A stretch of DNA of 64,000 nucleotides from Rheinheimera pacifica (GCF_024809855.1 NZ_JANUEM010000002.1:124001-188000), one strand, 5' to 3'; shown: positions 34,273 through 43,078, numbered from the stretch's first letter. A program made the numbers and translations. Notes: a model not told the origin generated them from the letters alone.

Positions 34273-35928
34273 ATGAAAGGCGCAGAATTGGTACTACAGG
34301 TGCTGCAGCAACACGGGGTCGATACCATTTTCGGCTACCCCGGTGGCGCTATTATGCCAATTTACGATGCCTTGTATCAAAGCAACGTAAAGCACTACCT
34401 GTGCCGGCATGAACAGGGCGGCGCCTTCTCGGCCATTGGTTATGCCCGTGCATCGGGCAAAGTGGGAGTGTGCATGGCCACCTCTGGCCCTGGCGCAACT
34501 AACCTTATTACCTCGCTGGCCGATGCCATGCTGGACTCGGTACCGGTAGTGGCTATTACCGGTCAGGTATCACAAGCCGTGATGGGCAGCGATGCGTTTC
34601 AGGAAATTGATGTATTAGGTTTAAGCCTCGCAGTGACCAAGCACAGCTTTATGGTGCGCAGTGTAGAAGAACTGGCGGCTACCTTACATGAAGCCTTTGC
34701 TATTGCCTGTAATGGCCGCCCCGGCCCGGTACTGGTTGATATCCCTAAAGATGTGCAATTGGCAGAAGTTGATTATCAACCTGAGCGTGGCTCAACAGCA
34801 AAAGCGGTACCAGTAAATACCTCGCTGGCTAATGCCGCCAAAGCGCGGGCTTTAATAGCCGCAGCGCAAAAGCCGGTGGCTTATATCGGCGGCGGTGTGC
34901 ATATGGCCGGTGCCATGCCGCAGCTGCAGCAGTTTTTAGCGGCTAACCCTATGCCGTCAGTTACCACGTTAAAAGCGATGGGCTCGGTAGCCAAAGACAA
35001 CGCGCATTATTTGGGCATGCTGGGTATGCACGGTACTCAGGCGGCGAATTTAGCGGTACAGCAGTGCGATTTACTGATCTGTTTAGGTGCCCGTTTTGAC
35101 GACCGGGTTACCGGCAACCTGCAAAAATTTGCCCCGCATGCCAAAGTGATCCATGTCGATATCGACCCGGCTGAAATTAACAAGGTGCGCTTTGCTAACG
35201 TGGCGCTGCTGGGCGATATGAAACAAATTCTGCCCGCTATCAGCACTAACAATAACTATACCGATTGGCTGGCGCATTGCGCCCAGTTAAAACAGCAATA
35301 TGGCTGGCGTTACGATCACCCGGGCGAGCGTATTTATGCCCCGCTGATGTTAAAGCAATTAAGCGAACGCATGCCGGACAACAGCGTAGTATGCTGCGAC
35401 GTAGGCCAGCACCAGATGTGGGTGGCGCAGCATATGCGCTTTAGCAGCCCGCGCAACCATTTATCCAGCGGCGGGCTGGGCACGATGGGCTTTGGTTTGC
35501 CAGCGGCTATAGGTGCCAAGTTAGCCCGGCCGCAGGACACGGTAATCACGGTATCGGGTGATGGCTCTTTTATGATGAACGTACAGGAGTTGGCCACCAT
35601 TAAGCGGTTTCGGCTGCCGGTAAAAATTGTCATTGTTGATAACCAGCGCCTTGGCATGGTGAAGCAGTGGCAGCAGCTGTTTTTTAATGAACGCTACAGC
35701 GAAACCGACTTATCTGACAACCCGGATTTTGTCGCTCTGGCGGCCGCTTTTGCCATACCGGGACACTGTATAACCCGCAAAGATGAAGTAGAAAGCGCGC
35801 TGGAAGCCATGTTTACCTGGCCCGGGCCTTATTTACTGCACGTATGCATTGACGATAAAGACAACGTTTGGCCCTTAGTACCGCCGGGGGCGGCGAATGA
35901 AGAAATGATCACGGAGCTAAAAGCATGA
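34273..35928 (+). CDS. ilvG: Acetolactate synthase II, large catalytic subunit
   Basis: A 551-residue ThDP-dependent enzyme forming acetolactate or acetohydroxybutyrate, the first common step to Val, Leu and Ile. It shows the N-terminal ThDP-activating Glu motif (CRHEQGG), [13 protein letters not shown]-region [12 protein letters not shown] and the C-terminal ThDP/Mg motif [12 protein letters not shown] followed by [12 protein letters not shown]. It is intact and closest in length to E. coli IlvG (548). Its last codons overlap ilvM by 4 nt. Confidence 0.96.
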   Translation: MKGAELVLQVLQQHGVDTIFGYPGGAIMPIYDALYQSNVKHYLCRHEQGGAFSAIGYARASGKVGVCMATSGPGATNLITSLADAMLDSVPVVAITGQVSQAVMGSDAFQEIDVLGLSLAVTKHSFMVRSVEELAATLHEAFAIACNGRPGPVLVDIPKDVQLAEVDYQPERGSTAKAVPVNTSLANAAKARALIAAAQKPVAYIGGGVHMAGAMPQLQQFLAANPMPSVTTLKAMGSVAKDNAHYLGMLGMHGTQAANLAVQQCDLLICLGARFDDRVTGNLQKFAPHAKVIHVDIDPAEINKVRFANVALLGDMKQILPAISTNNNYTDWLAHCAQLKQQYGWRYDHPGERIYAPLMLKQLSERMPDNSVVCCDVGQHQMWVAQHMRFSSPRNHLSSGGLGTMGFGLPAAIGAKLARPQDTVITVSGDGSFMMNVQELATIKRFRLPVKIVIVDNQRLGMVKQWQQLFFNERYSETDLSDNPDFVALAAAFAIPGHCITRKDEVESALEAMFTWPGPYLLHVCIDDKDNVWPLVPPGAANEEMITELKA

Positions 35929-36179
35929 ACCATATACTGAATATCACCGCCACTAACACTCCGGCTGTAGTTGAGCGTCTGCTGCAGGTTACGCGCTATC
36001 GCGGCTATGAACTGGCTGGCTTGCAATTGACACCGCGTAGCGACGCCAAAAGCTTAAGCATTACCTTAACGGTTAGCAGTGATAAGCCGATCCACTTATT
36101 AACCAGCCAGTTGCATAAACTGTATGACGTGCAGCAACTAGAGCTGGCCGGTAGCGAGTTGGCGGTATTAAGCGCCTGA
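35925..36179 (+). CDS. ilvM: Acetolactate synthase II, small regulatory subunit
   Basis: An 84-residue ACT-domain protein ([25 protein letters not shown]) of IlvM length, which activates and stabilises IlvG. The ATG overlaps the ilvG stop by 4 nt, so translation is coupled. The short single-ACT form separates it from IlvH and IlvN. Confidence 0.93.
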   Translation: MNHILNITATNTPAVVERLLQVTRYRGYELAGLQLTPRSDAKSLSITLTVSSDKPIHLLTSQLHKLYDVQQLELAGSELAVLSA

Positions 36180-36239
36180 ACCAATATTAACAACCGTTAA
36201 CCCTATACTTTTTATTTACCGAACACACGGAGTACCACA

Positions 36240-38090
36240 ATGCCAAAGTTAAGATCCGCCACCGTTACCGAAGGCCGCAATATGGCGGGCGCCCGCGCAC
36301 TGTGGCGTGCCACCGGTGTTAAAGACACCGATTTTGGTAAGCCGATTATTGCCGTAGTGAATTCGTTCTGCGAGTTTGTACCCGGCCATGTGCACCTGCG
36401 TGATTTAGGCAAGCTGGTGGCAAAAAGCATTGAAGAAGCGGGTGGCATTGCCAAAGAATTTAATACCATAGCCGTGGATGACGGCATTGCCATGGGCCAT
36501 GGCGGTATGTTGTACAGCTTGCCGTCACGCGAGCTGATCGCCGACTCGGTGGAATATATGGTGAATGCCCACTGCGCCGACGCCATGGTGTGTATTTCTA
36601 ACTGCGACAAGATCACACCAGGTATGTTAATGGCGGCAATGCGGTTAAACGTACCGGCCATTTTTGTTTCCGGCGGCCCGATGGAGGCAGGTAAAACCAA
36701 GCTGTCGGATCAAATTATCAAGCTGGATTTAGTCGATGCCATGGTGTCTGCGGCAGATCCTAAAGTAACCGATAGCGACAGCGAACAAATTGAGCGTAGT
36801 GCCTGCCCCACCTGTGGCAGTTGCTCGGGTATGTTTACTGCTAACTCAATGAACTGCCTGGTTGAGGCTTTGGGTTTAGGTCAGCCGGGTAATGGTTCCT
36901 TGTTGGCAACCCATGCGGATCGTAAAGAGTTATTTGTGCAGGCCGGGTTCAGAATTATGGAGCTGTGCAACCGCTGGTACAAAAACGATGATGACAGCGT
37001 GCTGCCGCGTAGTATTGGCAATAAAACCGCTTTTGAAAACGCCATGATGCTGGATATCGCCATGGGAGGCTCTACCAATACCGTATTGCATTTGCTGGCT
37101 GCCGCGCAGGAAGCAGACGTTGACTTTACCATGGCCGATATTGACCGTTTATCGCGCATAGTGCCGCATTTATGCAAAGTAGCGCCGTCAACGCAAAAGT
37201 ACCATATGGAAGATGTGCACCGTGCCGGTGGCGTTATCGGCATTTTAGCCGAGCTAAACCGTGCCGGTTTGTTAAACCCCAATACGCCGCATGTGTCAGG
37301 TAGCTCGCTGGCAGCCGTGCTGGAGCAATGGGATATTAAAACCAGCCCGTCTACTGAAGTGCAGCAATTTTACGCTGCCGGCCCGGCTGGTATCCGCACC
37401 ACCCAGGCGTTTTCACAAAACTGCCGTTACCCCAGTGTCGATGATGACCGGGTAGAGGGTTGTATCCGCAGTAAAGAACATGCCTATTCGCAAGACGGTG
37501 GCTTAGCCGTGTTGTTTGGTAACCTGGCGCCGCAGGGCTGTATTGTTAAAACCGCCGGGGTTGAAAAAGAAAACCTGGTATTTAGCGGCCGCGCCCGGGT
37601 GTTTGAAAGCCAGGATGATGCAGTAGAGGCAATATTAAAGGGCAAAGTAGTGGCAGGCGATGCGGTAATTATTCGCTACGAAGGCCCTAAAGGTGGGCCT
37701 GGCATGCAGGAAATGCTTTACCCCACCAGCTACTTAAAATCGATGGGGCTGGGCAAAGCTTGTGCCTTGATCACCGATGGCCGGTTTTCCGGTGGTACCT
37801 CGGGGTTATCGATTGGTCATGTGTCGCCGGAAGCCGCCAGTGGCGGCGCTATCGCGCTGGTACAGGAAGGCGACAAAATAGAAATTGATATTCCTCAGCG
37901 CAAAATTGGCATTGCCATCAGCGATGACGAACTGACCGCGCGCCGCACAGCGATGGATGCCAAAGGTAAGCTGGGCTGGAAACCAGAGAGCCGCCAGCGG
38001 GTGGTGAGTTCTGCATTGAAAGCCTACGCGCTGTTGGCAAGCAGTGCGGATAAGGGCGCAGTAAGGGATTTAAGCAAGTTAGAAGAGTAA
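36240..38090 (+). CDS. ilvD: Dihydroxy-acid dehydratase
   Basis: A 616-residue Fe-S dehydratase for the third step of Val/Ile synthesis. Fe-S ligand cysteines are seen in [10 protein letters not shown] and [20 protein letters not shown], with the C-terminal [20 protein letters not shown] motif. Length equals E. coli IlvD (616). A ribosome site (ACGGAG) precedes the ATG after a 60-nt gap from ilvM. The transaminase ilvE found between ilvM and ilvD in E. coli is missing here. Confidence 0.97.
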   Translation: MPKLRSATVTEGRNMAGARALWRATGVKDTDFGKPIIAVVNSFCEFVPGHVHLRDLGKLVAKSIEEAGGIAKEFNTIAVDDGIAMGHGGMLYSLPSRELIADSVEYMVNAHCADAMVCISNCDKITPGMLMAAMRLNVPAIFVSGGPMEAGKTKLSDQIIKLDLVDAMVSAADPKVTDSDSEQIERSACPTCGSCSGMFTANSMNCLVEALGLGQPGNGSLLATHADRKELFVQAGFRIMELCNRWYKNDDDSVLPRSIGNKTAFENAMMLDIAMGGSTNTVLHLLAAAQEADVDFTMADIDRLSRIVPHLCKVAPSTQKYHMEDVHRAGGVIGILAELNRAGLLNPNTPHVSGSSLAAVLEQWDIKTSPSTEVQQFYAAGPAGIRTTQAFSQNCRYPSVDDDRVEGCIRSKEHAYSQDGGLAVLFGNLAPQGCIVKTAGVEKENLVFSGRARVFESQDDAVEAILKGKVVAGDAVIIRYEGPKGGPGMQEMLYPTSYLKSMGLGKACALITDGRFSGGTSGLSIGHVSPEAASGGAIALVQEGDKIEIDIPQRKIGIAISDDELTARRTAMDAKGKLGWKPESRQRVVSSALKAYALLASSADKGAVRDLSKLEE

Positions 38091-38116
38091 GTGTCGGAAT
38101 GTCTTAAGTTGACTTC

Positions 38117-38211
38117 GACCACAAACTGCACACAAGGACGCCGTGAATACTTCCATGTAGGCTCCTCTCCGGCCTCCCTGCCGGAGACGCCTTGTTTAGC
38201 AGTTTCTGGTC
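38117..38211. repeat. Dispersed palindromic repeat element, copy B (MITE-like)
   Basis: A 95-nt element with ~24-nt terminal inverted repeats (38117-38140 against 38188-38211: GACCACAAACTGC/ACACAAGGACG versus complement GACCAGAAACTGC/TAAACAAGGCG). It contains the same core, ACGCCGTGAATACTTCCATG plus TAGGCTC (38138-38164), as copy A. A central stem is TCTCCGGC/GCCGGAGA. It lies inside the ilv operon, between ilvD and ilvA, and codes for nothing. Confidence 0.78.
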
Positions 38212-38254
38212 TTCGCTTGAGAGTATGCAGTAACTTAATACAACCGGAGTAACA

Positions 38255-39823
38255 ATGAACAACCTGGCAACAGTACAAACAGCGCAGACAGATACCGATT
38301 TGATGCAGCAGTATCTGCGTGAGATTTTGCTGTCGCCGGTATATCAGGCCGCGGTAGAAACCCCGCTGGATGCCATGAGCAAACTTAGTCAGCGGCTGGG
38401 GCACAATGTGCTGCTAAAGCGCGAAGACAAACAGCCGGTGTACTCGTTTAAACTGCGCGGGGCCTTTCATAAACTGCATAAAGTAAAGCAGCACAGCCCC
38501 AACGCCAGCGTGGTATGCGCCTCGGCCGGTAACCATGCCCAGGGCGTAGCGTTATCTGCCAGCAAGCTGGGGCTTAATGCCACTATTGTAATGCCCATTA
38601 CTACGCCGGAAATCAAAGTCGCCGCAGTAAAAGCGCTCGGCGGCAATGTAGTGCTGCACGGCACGGCTTTTGATGAAGCCAATAGTTATGCCATTAACCT
38701 GGCCAATACCGAAGGCGCTATCTATATCCCGCCGTTTGATGACTGCGATGTAATTGCTGGCCAGGGTACGGTAGCCAAAGAGCTGCTAAGCCAGCACAAC
38801 CAGCTAAATGCGGTGTTTATTCCGGTTGGCGGCGGTGGCTTAATGGCCGGTATGGCGGTGTATATCAAGGCCATACAGCCAAATGTAAAAGTAATAGGCG
38901 TAGAGCCGGAAGATGCTGCCTGTTTAAAAGCCGCGCTGGCGGCAGGCGAGCCGGTTACGCTGGAGCGGGTCGGCCTCTTTGCCGATGGTGTAGCGGTAAA
39001 GCGCATCGGCAACGAAACCTTTAATCTGGCCAAACGCTTTTGCGATGAAGTTATTACCGTGTCCAGCGACGAAATTTGCGCGGCAATAAAAGATATCTTT
39101 GATGATTTACGCGCCGTAGCGGAACCGGCTGGTGCGCTTGCACTGGCAGGCTTAAAAAAATACAGCCAGCAGTTAAAAAACAGCACTTTAACTAAACCAC
39201 AGCAGTATGCTGCCGTGCTAAGCGGGGCCAACTTAAACTTTGATACGCTGCGCTATGTGTCAGAACGTTGTGAGCTGGGTGAGAAAAAAGAAGCGGTGTT
39301 TGCGGTAACCATACCGGAAGAAAAAGGCAGCTTCCGCCGCTTTTGCCAAACGCTGGGCGGCCGTGCCATTACCGAATTTAACTATCGCTACGCCAGTGAC
39401 AACAAAGCGCATATCTTTGTGGGTATTAAACTGCGCCATGGCCAGCAAGAGCTGAACACGGTAAAAGAGCTGCTCAGCAAAGCCGGTTATGACTATCAGG
39501 ATCTGTCTGACGACGAACTGGCCAAGCTGCATGTGCGGCATATGGTCGGCGGTATGCCGCCACGTGAACTGAAAGAGCAGGTGTATCAGTTTAACTTTCC
39601 GGAATACCCGGGCGCATTAATGAATTTTTTAAATACGCTGGGTGAGCACTGCAATATTACGCTGTTTCACTACCGTAACCACGGCGCCGCCACCGGTGAT
39701 GTACTGGCTGGTTTTGAAGCTGCCAGCCATGACGATATTGCGGCTTATCTGGATAAGTTGGGTTACCAGTACCAGCAAGTCAGCAGCAACCGCAGCTATC
39801 AGACGTTTTTAACTGCAGGGTAG
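38255..39823 (+). CDS. ilvA: Threonine ammonia-lyase, biosynthetic
   Basis: A 522-residue PLP enzyme converting threonine to 2-oxobutanoate, the committed step to isoleucine. The PLP lysine is in YSFKLRGAFHKL near residue 70, the phosphate-binding glycine loop is PVGGGGLMAG, and two C-terminal ACT-like regulatory domains follow from ~345 (AVFAVTIPEEKGSFRRFCQTLGG and YQFNFPEYPGALMNFLNTLG). The length matches the allosteric, isoleucine-inhibited form (E. coli 514). An ACCGGAGT ribosome site precedes the ATG. It probably ends the ilv operon. Confidence 0.97.
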   Translation: MNNLATVQTAQTDTDLMQQYLREILLSPVYQAAVETPLDAMSKLSQRLGHNVLLKREDKQPVYSFKLRGAFHKLHKVKQHSPNASVVCASAGNHAQGVALSASKLGLNATIVMPITTPEIKVAAVKALGGNVVLHGTAFDEANSYAINLANTEGAIYIPPFDDCDVIAGQGTVAKELLSQHNQLNAVFIPVGGGGLMAGMAVYIKAIQPNVKVIGVEPEDAACLKAALAAGEPVTLERVGLFADGVAVKRIGNETFNLAKRFCDEVITVSSDEICAAIKDIFDDLRAVAEPAGALALAGLKKYSQQLKNSTLTKPQQYAAVLSGANLNFDTLRYVSERCELGEKKEAVFAVTIPEEKGSFRRFCQTLGGRAITEFNYRYASDNKAHIFVGIKLRHGQQELNTVKELLSKAGYDYQDLSDDELAKLHVRHMVGGMPPRELKEQVYQFNFPEYPGALMNFLNTLGEHCNITLFHYRNHGAATGDVLAGFEAASHDDIAAYLDKLGYQYQQVSSNRSYQTFLTAG

Positions 39824-39902
39824 GTGTCACTGAACTTATCACCCTTGCTAAGGCCTAAGCCCGCAGTTACACTTTGCGCGTTTTTCCAACAGGAGTAGCA
39901 AG

Positions 39903-40151
39903 ATGAGTAAACCAGCGGCAATTGAGCATGGCCGCGGCGAGATCCGCGATAATGCAATTAAGGCCTTAGTTACCAGTAAGTTGTTTCAAACCAGGGTGGT
40001 AAAGGCGAAAAAGGGTAAAGGCTCCTACAACCGAAAAGGGCGTAATTCAAAAGATTACGCCCTTGTTGTTTCTGCAAGTCGCTGCGTTAAAAAACATACC
40101 GTTGCTTTTAATTGCTTTTCACCCGCATCCGGCCAACAATTACTACGTTGA
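39903..40151 (+). CDS. arfA: Alternative ribosome-rescue factor A
   Basis: The 82-codon frame begins MSKPAAIEHGRGEIRDNAIK and contains the ArfA signature DNAIKALVTSKLFQTRVVKAKKGKGSYNRKGR, close to E. coli ArfA (DNAIEALL...KNKKGKGSYMRK). ArfA recruits RF2 to release ribosomes stalled on non-stop mRNAs when trans-translation fails. An AACAGGAG ribosome site precedes the ATG. A perfect terminator hairpin lies inside the frame from codon 45 on, so most transcripts would end without a stop codon near codon 56; the residues after ~52 (KKHTVAFNCFSPASG) are probably seldom made. Confidence 0.92.
   Translation: MSKPAAIEHGRGEIRDNAIKALVTSKLFQTRVVKAKKGKGSYNRKGRNSKDYALVVSASRCVKKHTVAFNCFSPASGQQLLR
40036..40071 (+). 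terminator. Intragenic terminator/RNase III-type hairpin inside arfA
   Basis: A perfect 11-bp stem, AAGGGCGTAAT (40036-40046) with ATTACGCCCTT (40054-40064), loop TCAAAAG, followed by a T-rich run (GTTGTTTC). In E. coli and relatives arfA contains such a hairpin, which produces stop-less mRNA and makes ArfA levels depend on tmRNA activity. Confidence 0.9.
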
Positions 40152-40163
40152 AGGAGTGCAACT

Positions 40164-40352
40164 ATGCCAAGCCCGTTAAGAAAAGATGAAGCCCATAAAC
40201 TGATAGATAAACTGCCCGCAGATGCCACCTGGGACGATCTAATGGAGCAGATTTACGTACGCCAGGCGATAGAAAATGGTTTACGTGACAGCGAACAGGG
40301 CAAGTTGCAATCTGTGCAGGAAATCCGGCAAAAGTACGGTTTGCCCGAATAA
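40164..40352 (+). CDS. Antitoxin of a ParE-type toxin-antitoxin pair
   Basis: A 62-residue acidic protein. The pattern LPADATWDDLMEQIYVRQAIENGLRDSEQGKLQSVQEIRQKYGLPE matches the short antitoxin family placed directly upstream of RelE/ParE toxins (helix with YVRQxIExGLxDxExG, ending near RxKYGL). A GAAGGAG ribosome site is present. It is followed by the toxin gene after 11 nt. It starts only 12 nt after the full-length arfA stop codon. Confidence 0.82.
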   Translation: MPSPLRKDEAHKLIDKLPADATWDDLMEQIYVRQAIENGLRDSEQGKLQSVQEIRQKYGLPE

Positions 40353-40363
40353 GAGTGAACTAA

Positions 40364-40651
40364 GTGAAAGTACTTTGGTCTGCAAATGCTGCAGAACATC
40401 TTGATGCTATTTTTCAATACATCGCTTCGGACTCAACAGTTTATGCACTTAAAACGGTTGATGAAATAACACGCCGCTCTGAGCAAATCGCCCAACATCC
40501 TTTATCCGGCAGAATAGTGCCTGAGTATAATCTGGCACAAATTCGTGAGGTGCTATACAGGGATTACCGGATTATTTATTACATCAAACCTGATCAGATT
40601 GAAGTACTAGCGGTGATCAGAAGCCGAATGCATTTAACTGACATTGGCTAG
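40364..40651 (+). CDS. ParE/RelE-family toxin
   Basis: A 95-residue toxin: WSANAAEHLDAIFQYIASDS at the N-terminus, HPLSGRIVPEYNLAQIREVLYRDYRIIYYI in the middle and VLAVIRSRMHL at the end, the usual ParE/RelE layout. The conserved Arg and Tyr of the REV-x-YRDYRIIYYI strand are present. ParE toxins poison gyrase and RelE toxins cleave mRNA; which applies cannot be decided from sequence alone. Its ATG-like start at 40364 is GTG. It is in an operon with the antitoxin. Confidence 0.86.
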   Translation: MKVLWSANAAEHLDAIFQYIASDSTVYALKTVDEITRRSEQIAQHPLSGRIVPEYNLAQIREVLYRDYRIIYYIKPDQIEVLAVIRSRMHLTDIG

Positions 40652-40654
40652 CCG

Positions 40655-41242
40655 ATGAACCAAAACTCAATACTTAAAGATTATATTGCGCTGCTGTTGT
40701 TCGGCATTTTGCTGATCGTTGGCAGTTGGACATTACTTTACTCACTACAGACACAATTCGCTGAAGTTAGCAGTGGTAAACCTCTTGTTGTACTAAGCAG
40801 CTTTCACGGCTACCTACCCGGTGCGTTGGTGGGGCTGGTGTTTATGCTTGGCTATGCCGCGAATAGGCTATGGCGAAGGTTGCGCCAGCAAACGCTCTCC
40901 GCTGACAACGGCAAGATCACTGCAATAGGTGTTTTGGCCGGTTTAGTGTTGGTAGTTATCGGCAGTTTTGCCATTAACACTTACTGGGACAACAAGGCAA
41001 AGTACGCCGGTTATCAACCGTGCCCAGCGCTAACTCTGTTAACTAACCGGGTAACTATAACCGCATGGAGCAAAAACGAAGCCTTGTGTTTTGATAATGA
41101 TGCGCGTCGCATTATTGTGCGCGGCACATCAGATGAAACAGCACAATTGGCGCAACATCTGAGCGCCAGAGAAAAACAGCAACGAGCGAAGCAACAGTTT
41201 TTGCATCAGGAAGCGGAAGGCCTGCGGCAAATTAATCAGTAG
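40655..41242 (+). CDS. Predicted membrane protein of unknown function carried with the toxin-antitoxin pair
   Basis: A 195-residue protein with three predicted membrane helices (about residues 12-30, 52-70 and 88-108) and a C-terminal soluble domain of ~85 residues containing two Cys (YQPCPALTLLTNRVTITAWSKNEALCF) and a basic/Gln-rich helical tail. It starts 3 nt after the toxin stop, so it may be co-transcribed. I do not recognise the family. It is the last gene of the block between arfA and its decayed copy. Confidence 0.65.
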   Translation: MNQNSILKDYIALLLFGILLIVGSWTLLYSLQTQFAEVSSGKPLVVLSSFHGYLPGALVGLVFMLGYAANRLWRRLRQQTLSADNGKITAIGVLAGLVLVVIGSFAINTYWDNKAKYAGYQPCPALTLLTNRVTITAWSKNEALCFDNDARRIIVRGTSDETAQLAQHLSAREKQQRAKQQFLHQEAEGLRQINQ

Positions 41243-41255
41243 TGATATAGCCTAA

Positions 41256-41346
41256 AAGCTGTTTCAAACCTAGGTGATTGAAGCGAAAAAAGTAAAGGCT
41301 CCTACAACAAAGGGCGTAGTTCAAAAGATTATGTCCTTGTTGTTTT
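41256..41346 (+). pseudogene. Decayed second copy of the arfA 3' part with its hairpin
   Basis: Aligns over ~91 nt with 39979-40071 of arfA: shared blocks include CTGTTTCAAACC, GTAAAGGCTCCTACAAC, AAGGGCGTA and TTCAAAAGATTA. An in-frame TAG follows LFQT, a 1-nt deletion in the Lys-rich region shifts the frame, and three bases are lost before the hairpin. The hairpin (AAGGGCGTAGT with ATTATGTCCTT) has three base changes relative to arfA, yet all 11 pairs remain because each becomes a G-U pair in RNA. It lies upstream of the FKBP gene. Confidence 0.85.
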
Positions 41347-41408
41347 GGTACAGCGCCACTGAACACTTCGTTATACTATTGCCATTTCATATACACGCAG
41401 AGCACCCC

Positions 41409-41750
41409 ATGCAACCCGAAGTAGAAATTGAAGGCCTTGTTGAAGGCACTGGCAAAGCCGCTGAGCGCGGGGCGCTGATTACTGCGCATTGCCGCGGTTG
41501 TCTGGAAGATGGTACTGAGTTTGACTCGTCATATAAACGTGGCGAGCCGTTTCAGATAGTGCTGAGTAATAACCGCGTGATCCAGGGCTGGATATTGGGT
41601 CTTAAGGGTATGAAAACCGGTGGTAAGCGCAAACTATGGCTACCGGCTGCACTGGCGTATGGCGAGCGCCAGATTGGCACTATGATCCCGCCTAATAGTA
41701 ATCTTATTTTTGAGATTGAGCTGCTGGAAGTACTAACACGGGGTGACTAA
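41409..41750 (+). CDS. FKBP-type peptidyl-prolyl cis-trans isomerase
   Basis: ATG at 41409 gives 113 residues that start at the true domain; an in-frame start upstream (41274) would read through the decayed arfA copy and is rejected. FKBP motifs: AHCRGCLEDGTEFDSSYKRGEPFQI, VIQGWILGLKGMKTGGKRKLWLPAALAYGERQIG and IPPNSNLIFEIELLEV. This is a compact single-domain, cytoplasmic form without a signal peptide, of the short FkpA/SlyD-distinct type common in gammaproteobacteria. Confidence 0.92.
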   Translation: MQPEVEIEGLVEGTGKAAERGALITAHCRGCLEDGTEFDSSYKRGEPFQIVLSNNRVIQGWILGLKGMKTGGKRKLWLPAALAYGERQIGTMIPPNSNLIFEIELLEVLTRGD

Positions 41751-41772
41751 GCAGCAAAACATAAAATGAAAT

Positions 41773-41800
41773 AACAGCCGTCGCTATAGCAACGGCTGTT
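41773..41800. terminator. Bidirectional terminator between the FKBP gene and hslO
   Basis: AACAGCCGT (41773-41781) pairs with ACGGCTGTT (41792-41800) around a 10-nt loop. It is located between convergent genes, with an A-rich flank on the left. Confidence 0.82.
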
Positions 41801-41806
41801 GGCATA

Positions 41807-42655
41807 CTACATTTGCTGCAGTAAGGCGGTTAAATCGGCCGGGCTAAAGTGGTAGGTGGTGTTGCAGTATTCGCAGCTAATATCCAGTTTACCTTCGGCG
41901 ATATGTTCGTTAATCACGTCGCGCCCCAGGCTAATAATGGCTGAGGCGCATTTCTCTTTTGAACAACCACAAACAAAGCTGACGGGTTGCGGGGCAAACA
42001 GCTCTACCTCTTCCTGATGGAATAAGCGGTATAGCAGTTGCTCGGTAGGCAGGCTGAATATTTCGTCTTGGGTTAGGGTATCGCTTAACACCACTAAATC
42101 TTCAAAGTCGGCTTTGGCTTTTTGCTGATCTACCGGCAATACCTGCAGCATAAAGCCTGCTGCGCGGCAGCGTGCTGCTTGCAAGTCGGTATACAGGTAT
42201 AACCGGGTGGGCAGTTGCTCTGACTGGGCAAAATAAGCTTCCAGCGTGCTGGTTAAACTGTCACCACTTAACGGGATAATACCCTGATAACGTTCGCCTT
42301 GTTTTGGCGTAATGGTTACCAGCAGATAACCCTCACCAATCAGATCGCGAAAGCTGTCACCGGAAATTTCTGCCTGCATCCGCACTACACCGCGAAATTG
42401 CTGTTGATCAGTGCCATTTACCGCAGCAAAACGTACCGGGCCATCGCCCTGAATTTGTACGGCTATATCGCCATCCAGCTTCAAAGTGGCAGTTAGTAAA
42501 CTGGTAGCCGCAACCAATTCTGCTAATAACTGTTTTACCGGCAATGGGTAATTATGGTGTAGCAGCATTTGGTCCAGGCTATCTGCCAGTTGCACCAGTT
42601 CGCCGCGTACATTGCGATTTTGAAATAAAAAGCGGAATAAATTATCTGAATTCAT
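41807..42655 (-). CDS. hslO: Redox-regulated chaperone Hsp33
   Basis: A 282-residue holdase chaperone activated by oxidation. The C-terminal zinc site is CGCSKEKC and CEYC (C-x-C-x4-C... and C-x2-C), the redox switch of Hsp33. N-terminal LFQNRNVRGELVQL and GYLLVTITPKQGERYQGIIPL are typical. It follows hslR by 9 nt on the same strand, in the hslR-hslO order known from E. coli. Confidence 0.96.
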   Translation of the reverse strand: MNSDNLFRFLFQNRNVRGELVQLADSLDQMLLHHNYPLPVKQLLAELVAATSLLTATLKLDGDIAVQIQGDGPVRFAAVNGTDQQQFRGVVRMQAEISGDSFRDLIGEGYLLVTITPKQGERYQGIIPLSGDSLTSTLEAYFAQSEQLPTRLYLYTDLQAARCRAAGFMLQVLPVDQQKAKADFEDLVVLSDTLTQDEIFSLPTEQLLYRLFHQEEVELFAPQPVSFVCGCSKEKCASAIISLGRDVINEHIAEGKLDISCEYCNTTYHFSPADLTALLQQM

Positions 42656-42664
42656 GCTGTTCTC

Positions 42665-43078
42665 TTACTGCTGCGATTTTAATAAAAGCAGCTTACGCCG
42701 CTCTTTTTTATCTGGTTTGGTTTCCGGATGCGGTGCAAACAAGCTGTTGGTTTTTCTCAGCTCGGCCCGTTTTAACCGTTGCTCTATGCTGTCGGCGGTT
42801 TCTTCGTACAGTTGTTGTGCCAGCGGTGCGGCCAGGCGTTTCTCCGACAAACCCAGCACTACTACCACTTTTTCATCGGTGCCCTGTGGCAGGCGTACTG
42901 TCGCACCGGGTTCTACTGTTCTGCTGGCTTTGCAGCGTTGGCCATTATAATGTACTTTACCGCCTTCGATCATCTCTTTGGCCAGAGCGCGGGTTTTATA
43001 AAAACGGCAGGCCCACAGCCATTTATCTAACCGCAATGTTGTTGCGGTATCCTGCGCAGGTTGTTTTGCTGACGACAT
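42665..43078 (-). CDS. hslR: Ribosome-associated heat shock protein Hsp15
   Basis: A 137-residue S4-domain protein (LRLDKWLWACRFYKTRALAKEMIEGGKVHYNG) with a basic C-terminal tail (KKERRKLLLLKSQQ). Hsp15 binds 50S subunits that carry nascent chains and helps recycling after heat stress. Starts in a 169-nt divergent region shared with gspC. Confidence 0.93.
   Translation of the reverse strand: MSSAKQPAQDTATTLRLDKWLWACRFYKTRALAKEMIEGGKVHYNGQRCKASRTVEPGATVRLPQGTDEKVVVVLGLSEKRLAAPLAQQLYEETADSIEQRLKRAELRKTNSLFAPHPETKPDKKERRKLLLLKSQQ

Noticed and set aside
38722-39231. A 169-codon minus-strand frame
   Set aside because: It lies fully inside ilvA, which is intact with all motifs; a codon-position shadow.
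41274-41408. N-terminal extension of the FKBP protein (45 residues)
   Set aside because: The extension is translated from the decayed arfA copy in another frame; the FKBP domain starts at 41409.
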